Below are positions 8,874 through 17,572 of a stretch of 64,000 nucleotides of DNA, piece after piece. Below the pieces are notes generated by a model. The model was not told where the DNA came from, did no database searches, and saw nothing but the letters and a program-made list of their open reading frames with translations. The position numbers and the translations under genes were made by a program. The stretch spans positions 186,001 through 250,000 of the forward strand of contig NZ_FXAU01000008.1 in assembly GCF_900177625.1 (NCBI RefSeq). The letters run 5' to 3'. The DNA comes from Sphingobacterium psychroaquaticum (GTDB lineage: Bacteria; Bacteroidota; Bacteroidia; Sphingobacteriales; Sphingobacteriaceae). Numbering within the stretch: the first letter of the stretch is position 1; every line of letters begins with the position of its first letter.

Positions 8874-9227
8874 ATGAGTACAGATAGCATTACAGCAGTA
8901 GCTCCAGTAACCTTTACCGAAGGTGCTGTAAAAGAGTTAAAAAAACTAATTGACCAGCAAGAAATTGGCGAAGATTTCGGTCTGCGCATCGGCGTCGAAG
9001 GTGGCGGCTGTTCGGGCATGAGCTACCTTCTTGGTTTTGATCAAAAGAAAGAGGGTGATAATGAGTATCTTGTTTCCGGGATCCGTATGTTTATGAATAA
9101 GGCACACGGCATGTACTTGGCCGGCATGGAGGTTGACTTCAAAAATGGCTTAGATGCACGTGGATTCACATTTAATAACCCAAATGCGACCAGTACATGT
9201 GGTTGCGGAAGTTCTTTCTCGGCATAG
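8874..9227 (+). CDS. HesB/IscA-type iron-sulfur cluster carrier
   Basis: A 117-residue A-type carrier. The three conserved cysteines are present: C46 in GGGCSGMSY and C109/C111 in the C-terminal STCGCGSSF. These ligate a [2Fe-2S] or [4Fe-4S] cluster that is passed to apo-proteins. It could be annotated as IscA, ErpA or SufA; no isc or suf genes are adjacent to decide. It has its own -7 box, and ileS follows 74 bp downstream on the same strand. Confidence 0.94.
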   Translation: MSTDSITAVAPVTFTEGAVKELKKLIDQQEIGEDFGLRIGVEGGGCSGMSYLLGFDQKKEGDNEYLVSGIRMFMNKAHGMYLAGMEVDFKNGLDARGFTFNNPNATSTCGCGSSFSA

Positions 9228-9301
9228 ATTACTTCTTCTTTCATCCTTTCGCTGAAATTGCTTAAATTAGCGACCTTTAGAAAAACAATAGCAATTTTCG
9301 G

Positions 9302-12300
9302 ATGTACAAGGAATATAAGCAGTTAAATTTACCTGAGATAGGGCAAGAGATATTGAAACGTTGGGAATCGAATAACATCTTTGCAAAGAGTATTTCGAAC
9401 CGTCCAGCAAGTAAACCGTACACCTTTTACGAAGGGCCACCTTCGGCAAATGGTATGCCGGGTATACACCACGTGATGGCGCGCTCTATTAAAGATATTT
9501 TTTGCCGCTATAAAACACTTAAAGGGTTCCAAGTAAAACGTAAAGGAGGCTGGGATACGCACGGCCTTCCTATTGAACTTGCCGTAGAAAAAACCTTAGG
9601 CATTACAAAAGAAGATATCGGAAAGAAGATATCCGTCGAAGCCTACAATGAAGCCTGCCGCAAGGAGGTCATGAAGTACACCGATGTTTGGAATGACCTT
9701 ACCCAAAAAATGGGGTATTGGGTAGACCTGGAAAACCCATACATTACCTACGAAAATGAATACATTGAAACGCTTTGGTACTTACTAAAAGAGTTATATA
9801 AAAAGAATCTTCTTTATAAAGGTTATACGATCCAACCTTATTCACCTGCTGCAGGTACAGGATTAAGCTCACACGAGCTTAACCAACCGGGCACCTATAA
9901 AGATGTGAAAGACACGACCATTGTCGCGCAGTTCCGCTTAGATAAAAAACAGGTGCATCCGCTGATCTCTACCCTCGTGGAGTCTGGCGATGAAGATGTT
10001 GCTTTTTTAGCGTGGACAACTACGCCATGGACGCTACCAAGCAACACGGCTTTGGTTATCGGAAAGAATATCGACTACGTCAAGGTCAAAACGTTCAACC
10101 AATATACAGGCGCTCCGGTATCGGTAATACTAGCAAAAAACCTACTTGCTAAACATTTTAAAGCAGAAGGTCAAGGCGCCTCTTTCCAAGATTACCAAGT
10201 AGGTGATAAAATTGTTCCTTGGGAAGTTGCAGCAGAATTTAAAGGCGAATCATTGATTGGCTTACGCTACATTCAACTGATGCCGTACATTACCAGCGAA
10301 GAGCTTTTAGAGAAAGCCTTCCGTATTATCCCAGGCGACTTTGTTACCACGGAAGATGGTACAGGTATCGTTCATGCTGCACCAACCTACGGCGCAGATG
10401 ACTTTAGAGTATGTAAAGAGAACGATGTACCAGCCATCTTGGTAAAAGATGAGAATGGCAAAGATGTTCCAACGGTAGACCGTACAGGTCGTTTTGTAGC
10501 GGAGATCACAGACTTTGCGCATCGCTTTGTTAAAGAAGAATACTACAGCAATGAAGAGAGAGAATCCCCAGACTTCCGCCCTACAGATGTGCTTATTGCC
10601 ATTAAACTAAAGGAGGATAATAAGGCATTCGACGTAAAAAAATACGAACACAGCTACCCACACTGTTGGCGCACAGATAAACCGGTTCTATACTACCCGT
10701 TAGATAGCTGGTTTATCAAAACTACAGCTGTGAAAGACGAGATGGTGGCCCTGAACAAAACAATCAACTGGAAGCCAGAAGCAACAGGCACTGGTCGTTT
10801 TGGGAACTGGCTGGAAAATCTAGTAGACTGGAACTTATCTCGATCTCGCTACTGGGGTACGCCTTTACCAATCTGGCGTTCAGAAGACGAAAACGAGGAA
10901 ATCTGTATCGGTTCCTTACCGGAAATGAAAAAGCTACTAGAAGAAGCGATTAACTCGGGGGTGTTGTCAGCTGAGGAAAAAGCTACAAACGAAGCTTACT
11001 TAGCAAAGTTTGACACCGACAGTCTCGATTTGCACCGTCCGTATGTAGATGATATTGTGTTGGTGTCTATCAACAACCAAAAGATGTTCCGTGAACCGGA
11101 TCTAATCGATGTTTGGTTTGATTCCGGAGCTATGCCTTATGCACAATGGGGATTAGACCATGAAAAATTAGCAAACGGTGATGCCTATCCGTTCAAGGAG
11201 GGGTACAATAGCGCTTTCCCGGCAGACTTTATTGCGGAAGGTGTCGATCAAACACGGGGTTGGTTTTTCACATTACATGCCATTTCAACGATGATACAAG
11301 GCTCCGTAGCCTTTAAAAATGTCGTTTCAAATGGTCTTGTCTTAGATAAGAACGGAAATAAAATGTCCAAACGTCTTGGAAATGGTGTAGATCCATTTTC
11401 GACGATTGAGCAATACAGCGCCGACGCGACCCGTTGGTATATGATCAGTAACGCGGCACCTTGGGATAACCTTAAGTTTAATGTGGAAGGTTTAGACGAA
11501 GTACGTCGTAAATTCTTCGGCACCCTATATAACACCTACGCTTTCTTTGCTCTATATGCAAACATTGACAAATTTAGTTATGCGGAAGCAGATATCGCCA
11601 TCGATCAACGTCCAGAAATCGATCGATGGATTATTTCTCTACTAAATAGTCTTACTGCGGAGGTCGATAACTATTATGCGGATTACGAACCAACGAAGGC
11701 TGCACGCGCCATTCAGAACTTTGTGGATGAACATTTAAGCAATTGGTACGTTCGTCTATGTCGCCGTCGTTTCTGGAAAGGTGAATATAGTGAAGATAAG
11801 ATTTCAGCGTACCAAACGTTGTACACCTGCTTGGATACCATTGCGAAGTTGATAGCCCCAATCTCCCCTTTCTTTGCCGATCAGCTATATCTAGACTTAA
11901 ACAGCGCATCGAAAAAAGAGAACTTTGAATCGGTTCACTTAGCGGACTTCCCGGTTTATCACGCTGATCTAGTAGACAAAGAATTGGAAGAACGTATGGC
12001 TTTGGCACAAGACATCTCTTCGCTCGCTTTATCATTGCGTAAGAAAACAAGTATCAATGTCCGTCAGCCGCTAAATAAAATTTTAGTACCCGTATTAGAT
12101 ACTGCGTTTCAAGAGCGCGTTGAAAAAGTTAAAGAATTAATTTTATCAGAAACAAACATCAAGTCGATCGAATTTATTTCTGATACCACAGGTATTATTA
12201 AGAAAAAAATAAAACCAAATTTTAAAATTCTTGGCGCGAAAGTTGGTAAGGATATGAAAGTCGTTGCTGCTGCAATCCAATCCTTGACCGATGAAGACAT

Positions 12301-12718
12301 CAATCGCTTAGAACAAGCAGGAACGCTTGCACTATCAGGAACCGCATACAGTATCACCCCGGAAGATGTCGAAATCATCGCCGAAGATGTAGCGGGATGG
12401 CAAGTCGCTAACTTGGGTAAATTAACGGTCGCATTGGATGTGCATATAAGCCCGGAGCTCAAGAAAGAAGGATTATCTAGGGAATTGATCAACCGCATTC
12501 AAAACCTCCGTAAAGAGAAGGGATTTGAAGTTACAGATCGGATTAAAGTCATAATAAGTCAAAACGCTGATATACAAGAAGCTGCTAGCGATAATTTATC
12601 GTATATTTGCAGCGAAACATTGGCTGACTCTTTAGAATTCAAGGATACACTGGATAAGTTAGCTGATACCATCGAGATTGATGGCACAGAATTAAGAGTA
12701 TTAATTGATAAAATTTAG
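9302..12718 (+). CDS. ileS: Isoleucyl-tRNA synthetase
   Basis: A 1138-residue class I synthetase, the long form usual in Bacteroidota. The HIGH-like motif GMPGIHH is at 51-57, and the KMSKR loop is at 687-691. The editing (CP1) domain lies between, with the AWTTTPWTLPSNTAL segment, and a C-terminal anticodon-binding domain follows. It charges tRNA-Ile and hydrolyses misactivated valine. The start MYKEYKQLNLPEIGQEIL fits the family. The TraR/DksA-like gene begins 3 bp after the stop, so the two are probably one operon. Confidence 0.98.
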   Translation: MYKEYKQLNLPEIGQEILKRWESNNIFAKSISNRPASKPYTFYEGPPSANGMPGIHHVMARSIKDIFCRYKTLKGFQVKRKGGWDTHGLPIELAVEKTLGITKEDIGKKISVEAYNEACRKEVMKYTDVWNDLTQKMGYWVDLENPYITYENEYIETLWYLLKELYKKNLLYKGYTIQPYSPAAGTGLSSHELNQPGTYKDVKDTTIVAQFRLDKKQVHPLISTLVESGDEDVAFLAWTTTPWTLPSNTALVIGKNIDYVKVKTFNQYTGAPVSVILAKNLLAKHFKAEGQGASFQDYQVGDKIVPWEVAAEFKGESLIGLRYIQLMPYITSEELLEKAFRIIPGDFVTTEDGTGIVHAAPTYGADDFRVCKENDVPAILVKDENGKDVPTVDRTGRFVAEITDFAHRFVKEEYYSNEERESPDFRPTDVLIAIKLKEDNKAFDVKKYEHSYPHCWRTDKPVLYYPLDSWFIKTTAVKDEMVALNKTINWKPEATGTGRFGNWLENLVDWNLSRSRYWGTPLPIWRSEDENEEICIGSLPEMKKLLEEAINSGVLSAEEKATNEAYLAKFDTDSLDLHRPYVDDIVLVSINNQKMFREPDLIDVWFDSGAMPYAQWGLDHEKLANGDAYPFKEGYNSAFPADFIAEGVDQTRGWFFTLHAISTMIQGSVAFKNVVSNGLVLDKNGNKMSKRLGNGVDPFSTIEQYSADATRWYMISNAAPWDNLKFNVEGLDEVRRKFFGTLYNTYAFFALYANIDKFSYAEADIAIDQRPEIDRWIISLLNSLTAEVDNYYADYEPTKAARAIQNFVDEHLSNWYVRLCRRRFWKGEYSEDKISAYQTLYTCLDTIAKLIAPISPFFADQLYLDLNSASKKENFESVHLADFPVYHADLVDKELEERMALAQDISSLALSLRKKTSINVRQPLNKILVPVLDTAFQERVEKVKELILSETNIKSIEFISDTTGIIKKKIKPNFKILGAKVGKDMKVVAAAIQSLTDEDINRLEQAGTLALSGTAYSITPEDVEIIAEDVAGWQVANLGKLTVALDVHISPELKKEGLSRELINRIQNLRKEKGFEVTDRIKVIISQNADIQEAASDNLSYICSETLADSLEFKDTLDKLADTIEIDGTELRVLIDKI

Positions 12719-12721
12719 ATT

Positions 12722-13108
12722 ATGGGAACCACGAATGAGAAAACACGCTACAGTGATGTAGAGCTTCAAGAATTTAAAGACATTATCTTGGAGAAGCTAC
12801 GCATCGCTAAGGAGGAATTAGGCGCACTTACTTCCACGTTGAGCAATAGCAATGCGAATGGAACAGATGATACTGCAGGTACCTATAAGACACTAGAAGA
12901 TGGATCTGCAACCTTGGAGAAAGAGCAAACCAATCAATTGGCTGCTCGCCAAAAGAAATTCATCGACAACTTAGAGGCTGCGTTGGTACGTATTGAAAAC
13001 AAAACATACGGTATTTGCCGTGAAACAGGAAAGCTGATCCAGAAAGAAAGATTGAAAGCTGTACCGCATACCACGTTAAGTATTGAAGCAAAAAACAAAC
13101 AGTATTAA
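12722..13108 (+). CDS. TraR/DksA-like protein with degenerate zinc finger
   Basis: A 128-residue protein with an N-terminal coiled coil and the C-terminal DksA signature YGICRETGKLIQKERLKAVP. DksA proteins bind in the secondary channel of RNA polymerase and tune transcription with ppGpp. Of the four zinc-binding cysteines only C99 remains; the other positions are T102, S120 and A123. I believe this loss is common in Bacteroidota homologues, so it is probably functional without zinc. It follows ileS by 3 bp and ends at an intrinsic terminator. Confidence 0.9.
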   Translation: MGTTNEKTRYSDVELQEFKDIILEKLRIAKEELGALTSTLSNSNANGTDDTAGTYKTLEDGSATLEKEQTNQLAARQKKFIDNLEAALVRIENKTYGICRETGKLIQKERLKAVPHTTLSIEAKNKQY

Positions 13109-13123
13109 TTTTTGAAGATTCTT

Positions 13124-13155
13124 AAAATGGTCTTTGCATAAACAAAGACCATTTT
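13124..13155 (+). terminator. Terminator of the ileS operon
   Basis: A 13-bp perfect stem (AAAATGGTCTTTG) with a 6-base CATAAA loop and a T run, 16 bp after the DksA-like stop codon and just before lspA. Confidence 0.92.
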
Positions 13156-13164
13156 TATACATTT

Positions 13165-13815
13165 ATGAAAGGCTACACTAAACCCTTACTCCTTATCTCT
13201 CTTGTCTTATTAGTGGACCAATTATCTAAATTTTGGGTTAAACTAAATATGACCATCGGTCAAGACTTTAACATCATCGGCAATAAATTTCTGATTCATT
13301 TTATAGAAAACAATGGAATGGCATATGGTATGGAGTTTGGCGGAGAGTTCGGTAAACTATTTCTAACCCTATTCCGCATCATTGCTGTTGGCGGTATTGG
13401 ATATGGCCTGTACTACATGGTCAAAAACAAGTATCATCGTGGCTTTATCCTAAATGTAGCGCTTATTTTTGCAGGTGCCTTAGGGAATATTATCGACTCG
13501 ACCTTTTATGGTGTTATTTTCAGCGAAAGTACTTTTTATGAAAAAGCATCTCTTTTTCCAACGGGAGGTGGCTATGCCTCGCTCTTTCATGGAAAAGTAG
13601 TGGATATGTTGTACTTCCCACTTATCGAAGGGAATTTCCCTGATTGGTTTCCGGTATGGGGAGGCGAACATTTCTTATTTTTTAGACCCGTTTTCAACAT
13701 TGCTGACTCCGCGATATCAGTTGGCGTGTTCTTGATTCTTATTTTCCAAAAACGTTATTTCAAAGAAGAACGGGTGGAAAAAGAAAGCATAAACAGTGAG
13801 GTCTTAGAAGACTAA
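13165..13815 (+). CDS. lspA: Lipoprotein signal peptidase (signal peptidase II)
   Basis: A 216-residue inner-membrane aspartyl peptidase, longer than the ~165-residue enterobacterial enzyme because of an insertion between membrane helices 3 and 4, as is usual in Bacteroidota. The two catalytic aspartates lie in NIIDSTFYG and FNIADSAIS. It cleaves lipidated prolipoproteins just before the +1 cysteine. Likely substrates in this window are the RND adaptor (C20), the azurin (C19) and possibly the lipobox inside the RND-OMF fusion. Its ATG starts 10 bp after the terminator of the preceding operon. Confidence 0.96.
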   Translation: MKGYTKPLLLISLVLLVDQLSKFWVKLNMTIGQDFNIIGNKFLIHFIENNGMAYGMEFGGEFGKLFLTLFRIIAVGGIGYGLYYMVKNKYHRGFILNVALIFAGALGNIIDSTFYGVIFSESTFYEKASLFPTGGGYASLFHGKVVDMLYFPLIEGNFPDWFPVWGGEHFLFFRPVFNIADSAISVGVFLILIFQKRYFKEERVEKESINSEVLED

Positions 13816-13845
13816 ACACACCTCTCAAAAACCTTATCGCGATCC

Positions 13846-13873
13846 CCTTGTTGTAGTAAAAGCTGCAACAAGG
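13846..13873 (+). other. Hairpin between lspA and the M28 peptidase gene
   Basis: An 11-bp stem with one G-U pair (CCTTGTTGTAG / CTGCAACAAGG) and a 6-base loop. It has no following T run, so it is not a standard intrinsic terminator; it may pause transcription or stabilise the lspA 3' end. Confidence 0.45.
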
Positions 13874-13904
13874 TATCAAATCCCTAACCTCAGCTATACT
13901 ACAT

Positions 13905-14852
13905 ATGAAAAATAAAGCGACATCAGTTTCTTTTTTCCTTTGTCTGTTTCTTTTAGCATGGTCTGCTACTGCTATTGCACAGATTGATCAAAAGCAATTA
14001 AAAAAACACATCTATTTTCTCGCTTCCGACAAAATGAAAGGACGCGGAACAGGCTCTAAAGAAGTCCGTAAAGCGGCCGACTATGTGGAAAAGCATTTCA
14101 AAAAATACGGTCTCAAGCCGCAAGGTGAAGTGGGCTATAGACAATCTTTTCAAGCGAAGGTGCGTCGTGTTGTTGTTCCAGACAGCATCAGGCAGGCCGA
14201 TAATATTATAGGTTTACTGGATAACGGCGCCCGCAAAACCATTGTGATTGGCGCGCACTATGATCACCTCGGAATGGGACACCAAGGAAGCTCAAGAGAT
14301 TCCTTAGGGGTTGGTAAGATCCATAATGGAGCCGATGACAATGCTTCGGGTGTGGCCGGACTGCTTGAATTGGCGCGTCACTATACGACAAACAAGGAAA
14401 TCGAACCTTTTAATATTCTTTTTATTGCCTTTGGAGCGGAAGAGCTCGGCCTGGTCGGTTCTAAATATTTCACGGAGAACCCAACGATTCCACTTTCCGA
14501 TATACACTGGATGCTCAACATGGATATGATTGGCCGATACAACCCAAATGGCGTCGCGGTGATTGGCTATGGCACAAGCAGTAAATTCCCTTTAATCTTT
14601 GAAGGAATTACCAGCACCATCAAATTTAACTTGAGCAAAGATGGTAACGGAGGATCGGATCAGACATCTTTTTACAAAAAAAATATTCCTGTCTTATTTT
14701 TTCATACCGGCGGTCACGATGATTACCACAAGCCTGGTGATGATCCGGAAAAAATTAATTATCCAGACTTGGCAGCGATCCTTCAGCTAGAGATTGATGT
14801 GGTTAATAATTCCATGAAATACCCATCGATGGATTTTATCTGGACAAACTAA
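13905..14852 (+). CDS. Secreted M28-family zinc aminopeptidase
   Basis: A 315-residue protein with a signal peptide (residues 1-~26, ending SATAIAQ). The metal-binding motifs of M28 peptidases are all visible: GAHYDHLG, HNGADDNASG, EELGLVGS, NMDMIG and the late GGHDDYHKPGD. These supply the usual His/Asp/Glu/Asp/His ligands of a two-zinc centre. It probably removes N-terminal residues from peptides in the periplasm or outside the cell. It lies 11 bp before the RmlD-like gene, so transcription may continue into it. Confidence 0.93.
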   Translation: MKNKATSVSFFLCLFLLAWSATAIAQIDQKQLKKHIYFLASDKMKGRGTGSKEVRKAADYVEKHFKKYGLKPQGEVGYRQSFQAKVRRVVVPDSIRQADNIIGLLDNGARKTIVIGAHYDHLGMGHQGSSRDSLGVGKIHNGADDNASGVAGLLELARHYTTNKEIEPFNILFIAFGAEELGLVGSKYFTENPTIPLSDIHWMLNMDMIGRYNPNGVAVIGYGTSSKFPLIFEGITSTIKFNLSKDGNGGSDQTSFYKKNIPVLFFHTGGHDDYHKPGDDPEKINYPDLAAILQLEIDVVNNSMKYPSMDFIWTN

Positions 14853-14863
14853 CAACAACTGCG

Positions 14864-15775
14864 ATGCGTATACTACTAACGGGGTCGAATGGTTTTTTGG
14901 GACAAAAGTTAACCGATATGCTTTTAGATCGTAACGATGTGTCGTTATTTTGCACCTCTAAAAGTCCGAACAGAAACCCCAACCAAAGTGGCTATGCCTT
15001 TCAACAAATAGCGTTAGAAGATAGGGAGGATTTGCGCCAAGCCATCACTTCTTTTAAGCCGACACACATCATTCACACCGCAGCGATGAGCAGCGTGGAA
15101 GCCTGTGAGCAAGAGCCCGAACGCTGCCAACAAGTCAACGTTGAAACGCCACGCTTACTTGCTGAAATCGCAGCACAGCACCATATTCATTACACCTTTA
15201 TTTCGACCGACTTTGTGTTTGATGGCCAAAATGGTCCTTACCGAGAAACAGATCCTACCGGTCCTTGCAATGCATACGGAAATAGCAAAATAAAGGCTGA
15301 AACAGCCGTTCTAGCGGCCAATCCTCAAGCAGCTATTCTTCGTACCATATTAGTTTATGGGGTGATAGCTGACAAAAACAGGTCCAACCTTATCCTGTGG
15401 GCAAAAAGCAAATTAGAAAACAAAGAACCGATTCAGGTGGTAAGCGATCAATGGCGTATGCCCACTTGGGTAGATGACTTAGCACGTGCTTGTATACTAG
15501 CGGCTGAAAAACAAGCTGCCGGTCTTTATCACATATCAGGCGATACCTTATATAGTATCATCGAGGTTGTCCAACAGGTCGCTGATTACTGGCAACTGGA
15601 TAAGAGTCTTATCCGACCTATAGCTGCCGAAACAATCGGACAAGCTAAAAACAGACCGCGTACAACAGGTTTTATCCTCGATAAGGCCAAAACACAACTG
15701 GGCTATACCCCCACTCCACTTGAAGAGACTTTTCGACAGATGGATATTCAACTCTTAAAATTACAGCAATCATGA
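14864..15775 (+). CDS. RmlD-like NAD(P)-dependent sugar-nucleotide reductase
   Basis: A 303-residue short-chain dehydrogenase. The N-terminal TGSNGFLGQKL is the nucleotide-binding loop, and the catalytic YxxxK is in CNAYGNSKIKAE. The STDFVFDGQNGPYRE segment is typical of dTDP-4-dehydrorhamnose reductase and relatives. No other rhamnose genes (rmlA, B, C) are nearby, so the exact sugar substrate is open. The stop overlaps the next start by 4 bp (ATGA), implying coupling with the thioesterase gene. Confidence 0.9.
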   Translation: MRILLTGSNGFLGQKLTDMLLDRNDVSLFCTSKSPNRNPNQSGYAFQQIALEDREDLRQAITSFKPTHIIHTAAMSSVEACEQEPERCQQVNVETPRLLAEIAAQHHIHYTFISTDFVFDGQNGPYRETDPTGPCNAYGNSKIKAETAVLAANPQAAILRTILVYGVIADKNRSNLILWAKSKLENKEPIQVVSDQWRMPTWVDDLARACILAAEKQAAGLYHISGDTLYSIIEVVQQVADYWQLDKSLIRPIAAETIGQAKNRPRTTGFILDKAKTQLGYTPTPLEETFRQMDIQLLKLQQS

Positions 15776-16299
15776 TCAAGAAATTTGCCAAAGACTCCTA
15801 TACCGAAATGAATGAGCTCGTTCTACCGAATGACACCAATACCTTCGGAAACCTAATGGGAGGACGTCTTTTATATTGGATGGATATCTGCTCGGCAATG
15901 GCGGCACAGAAACACTCGAATAGCCCTGTTGTCACCGTATCTGTTGATAATGTTTCCTTCACACGCTCCATCAAATTAGGTGAAGTGGTTACGATCCAAG
16001 CGAAGGTTTCACGTGCTTTCTCTACTTCTATGGAAGTACGCATGGAGATATTCGCCCATAATTTACCGGAAGGTACACGTGTAAAAACAAATGAAGCCTA
16101 CTACACATTTGTCGCCATTGATGAGCAAACAAGACCACGCAAAGTAGCGGAGTTAGTTCCTGAAACGGAAGAAGAGAAACAAATATTCGATGGCGCACTA
16201 CGTCGTCGGGAATTACGCCTTATATTGGGTGGGAAGATGAAGCCTGAACACGCCTCGACATTAAAAGATTTGGTTAACCTATTTAGTGAGAAAGGTTAG
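15772..16299 (+). CDS. Acyl-CoA thioesterase (hotdog fold)
   Basis: A 175-residue hotdog protein. The segment MNELVLPNDTNTFGNLMGGRLLYWMD and the following VTVSVDNVSFTRSIKLGEVV are hallmarks of the YciA/BACH acyl-CoA hydrolase group. It would hydrolyse acyl-CoA to free acid and CoA in the cytoplasm; chain-length preference cannot be read from sequence. It overlaps the preceding reductase gene by 4 bp and ends at a shared bidirectional terminator. Confidence 0.92.
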   Translation: MIKKFAKDSYTEMNELVLPNDTNTFGNLMGGRLLYWMDICSAMAAQKHSNSPVVTVSVDNVSFTRSIKLGEVVTIQAKVSRAFSTSMEVRMEIFAHNLPEGTRVKTNEAYYTFVAIDEQTRPRKVAELVPETEEEKQIFDGALRRRELRLILGGKMKPEHASTLKDLVNLFSEKG

Positions 16300-16308
16300 T
16301 CCATATAT

Positions 16309-16337
16309 AAAAACGGGGGGCAGTGCCCCCCGTTTTT
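16309..16337. terminator. Bidirectional terminator between thioesterase and EVE genes
   Basis: A 13-bp perfect stem (AAAAACGGGGGGC) with a 3-base loop, T-rich on both strands. It lies between convergent stop codons at 16299 and 16339. Confidence 0.92.
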
Positions 16338-16338
16338 A

Positions 16339-16746
16339 TTATTCATTGCCTAATGCGACAATACGATCAAACTCTTCTACTTTTAGTGGCATCACCGACA
16401 AACGACCTTGACGTACTAAGGCTACATCTTGTAGCAATTCGTCTTCCTTAATTTTCTCCAAGGTCACGGGTGTTTTAAATGTTTCAACCGGTGCCAAATC
16501 AACCACCACCCAACGGGCATCATCCGTTGTTGGATCTTGGTAGAATTCCTTAACCACTTTTGCAATCCCAACCACTTCTTTTCCTTCATTGCTATGGTAG
16601 AACAACACCAAATCTCCCTTTTGCATCGCCTTTAGGTTATTGCGTGCTTGATAATTACGGACACCATCCCAAAATGTTTCGCCATCTTTATTAAACTGCT
16701 CCCAGCTGTATTTGAAAGGTTCAGATTTTACCAAAAAATAGTTCAT
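16339..16746 (-). CDS. EVE domain-containing protein
   Basis: A 135-residue protein beginning MNYFLVKSEPFKYSWEQF and containing FWDGVRNYQARNNLKAMQKGDLVLFYHSNEGKEVVGIAKV, the standard EVE-domain pattern (PUA-like fold, relative of eukaryotic THYN1). EVE domains are thought to bind modified bases in DNA or RNA. Here it is a free-standing single domain, not fused to a restriction enzyme. gldC lies 28 bp upstream on the same strand. The ligand is unknown. Confidence 0.93.
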   Translation of the reverse strand: MNYFLVKSEPFKYSWEQFNKDGETFWDGVRNYQARNNLKAMQKGDLVLFYHSNEGKEVVGIAKVVKEFYQDPTTDDARWVVVDLAPVETFKTPVTLEKIKEDELLQDVALVRQGRLSVMPLKVEEFDRIVALGNE

Positions 16747-16774
16747 AGCTTATAATAATTAATAGTCCTAAAGA

Positions 16775-17125
16775 TTAGTTCTCCGGCTCTAGTACTTCCA
16801 TCTTATCGGCAAAGTGTGCACAGTAATCCCGTAAGTCACCAATCACCTTATCGGCCATCGGGTCCCCCCCAGAAGCACGTAAAAAAGAATCGCCAAGCGT
16901 TTGCAACGTTTCATAAAAGAAACGCTTCATCTCGTCATACGGCATATCTTTTGTCCACAAATCAATACGCAATGAGTTTTTGTATTGAGCATCCCACAGG
17001 GCTAAAAACATCGCCTTCGCGGGCATCTCATCTGAGGTCTCTCCATCGGTAGAAGACCAATCGATCGTGTCCGGCACATTTTGCTCATCCAGTACTACAT
17101 TTAGTTTTATCTCTGCTTTTTTCAT
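16775..17125 (-). CDS. gldC: Gliding motility protein GldC
   Basis: A 116-residue cytoplasmic protein beginning KKAEIKLNVVLDEQNVPDTIDW and containing ALWDAQYKNSLRIDLWTKDMPYDEMKRFFYETLQTLGDSFLRAS, matching GldC of Flavobacterium. In that organism GldC supports gliding, but its biochemical role is unclear and homologues occur in non-gliding Bacteroidota. No other gld genes are in this window, so motility should not be assumed. It probably shares a transcript with the EVE gene downstream. Confidence 0.9.
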   Translation of the reverse strand: MKKAEIKLNVVLDEQNVPDTIDWSSTDGETSDEMPAKAMFLALWDAQYKNSLRIDLWTKDMPYDEMKRFFYETLQTLGDSFLRASGGDPMADKVIGDLRDYCAHFADKMEVLEPEN

Positions 17126-17335
17126 TTCTCAATAGTTACTTTTTCTGTATATTTTATCGTCTCCGTTTCTACCGGGACCTGATTTAATGAACGACGTAAA
17201 AGATTAGGCCGCTACATGATTCTATTTTCCCGAGATATCCTCCCTCGTATAATCACTCTCCAAACGACGTTCTTTTAAGCGGGTAAGTCTTTTTAATCCT
17301 AGAACAGTCCAGAATGGACATCATTTACGAATAAC

Positions 17336-17572
17336 CTACATTATACGTATCAAAACAGCTAGAATTCCCGTGACCAAGATAAACCCGATCTCCCCCATCC
17401 AGAGCTTTTGCATATCCTTGACCAGCAGCCGAAAAACAATATCGGTTACAAGTAAAAAAACGATAAACAAAATGAACCGCCATACCGCAAATTCAAATTG
17501 ATCATTTCCCCACTCCGTTACAAACCAAGCTATCACGACAGCCAATGCAATATTCAAGGGTGTTAATTTCAT
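17336..17572 (-). CDS. Small three-helix membrane protein
   Basis: A 78-residue, strongly hydrophobic protein with probable membrane helices at residues ~5-20, ~28-50 and ~58-77. Its ATG overlaps the helicase stop by 4 bp (ATGA on the minus strand), so it is probably translated from the helicase mRNA. I recognise no family or catalytic residues. The 210-bp stretch between it and gldC shows no gene or clear hairpin. Confidence 0.7.
   Translation of the reverse strand: MKLTPLNIALAVVIAWFVTEWGNDQFEFAVWRFILFIVFLLVTDIVFRLLVKDMQKLWMGEIGFILVTGILAVLIRIM

Noticed and set aside
12109..12498. 129-residue minus-strand ORF
   Set aside because: Antisense to the C-terminal part of ileS; Ser-rich shadow without family features.
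17180..17270. Repeated AACGACGT at about 17188 and 17262
   Set aside because: Two short copies in an otherwise featureless gap; expected by chance at this length.
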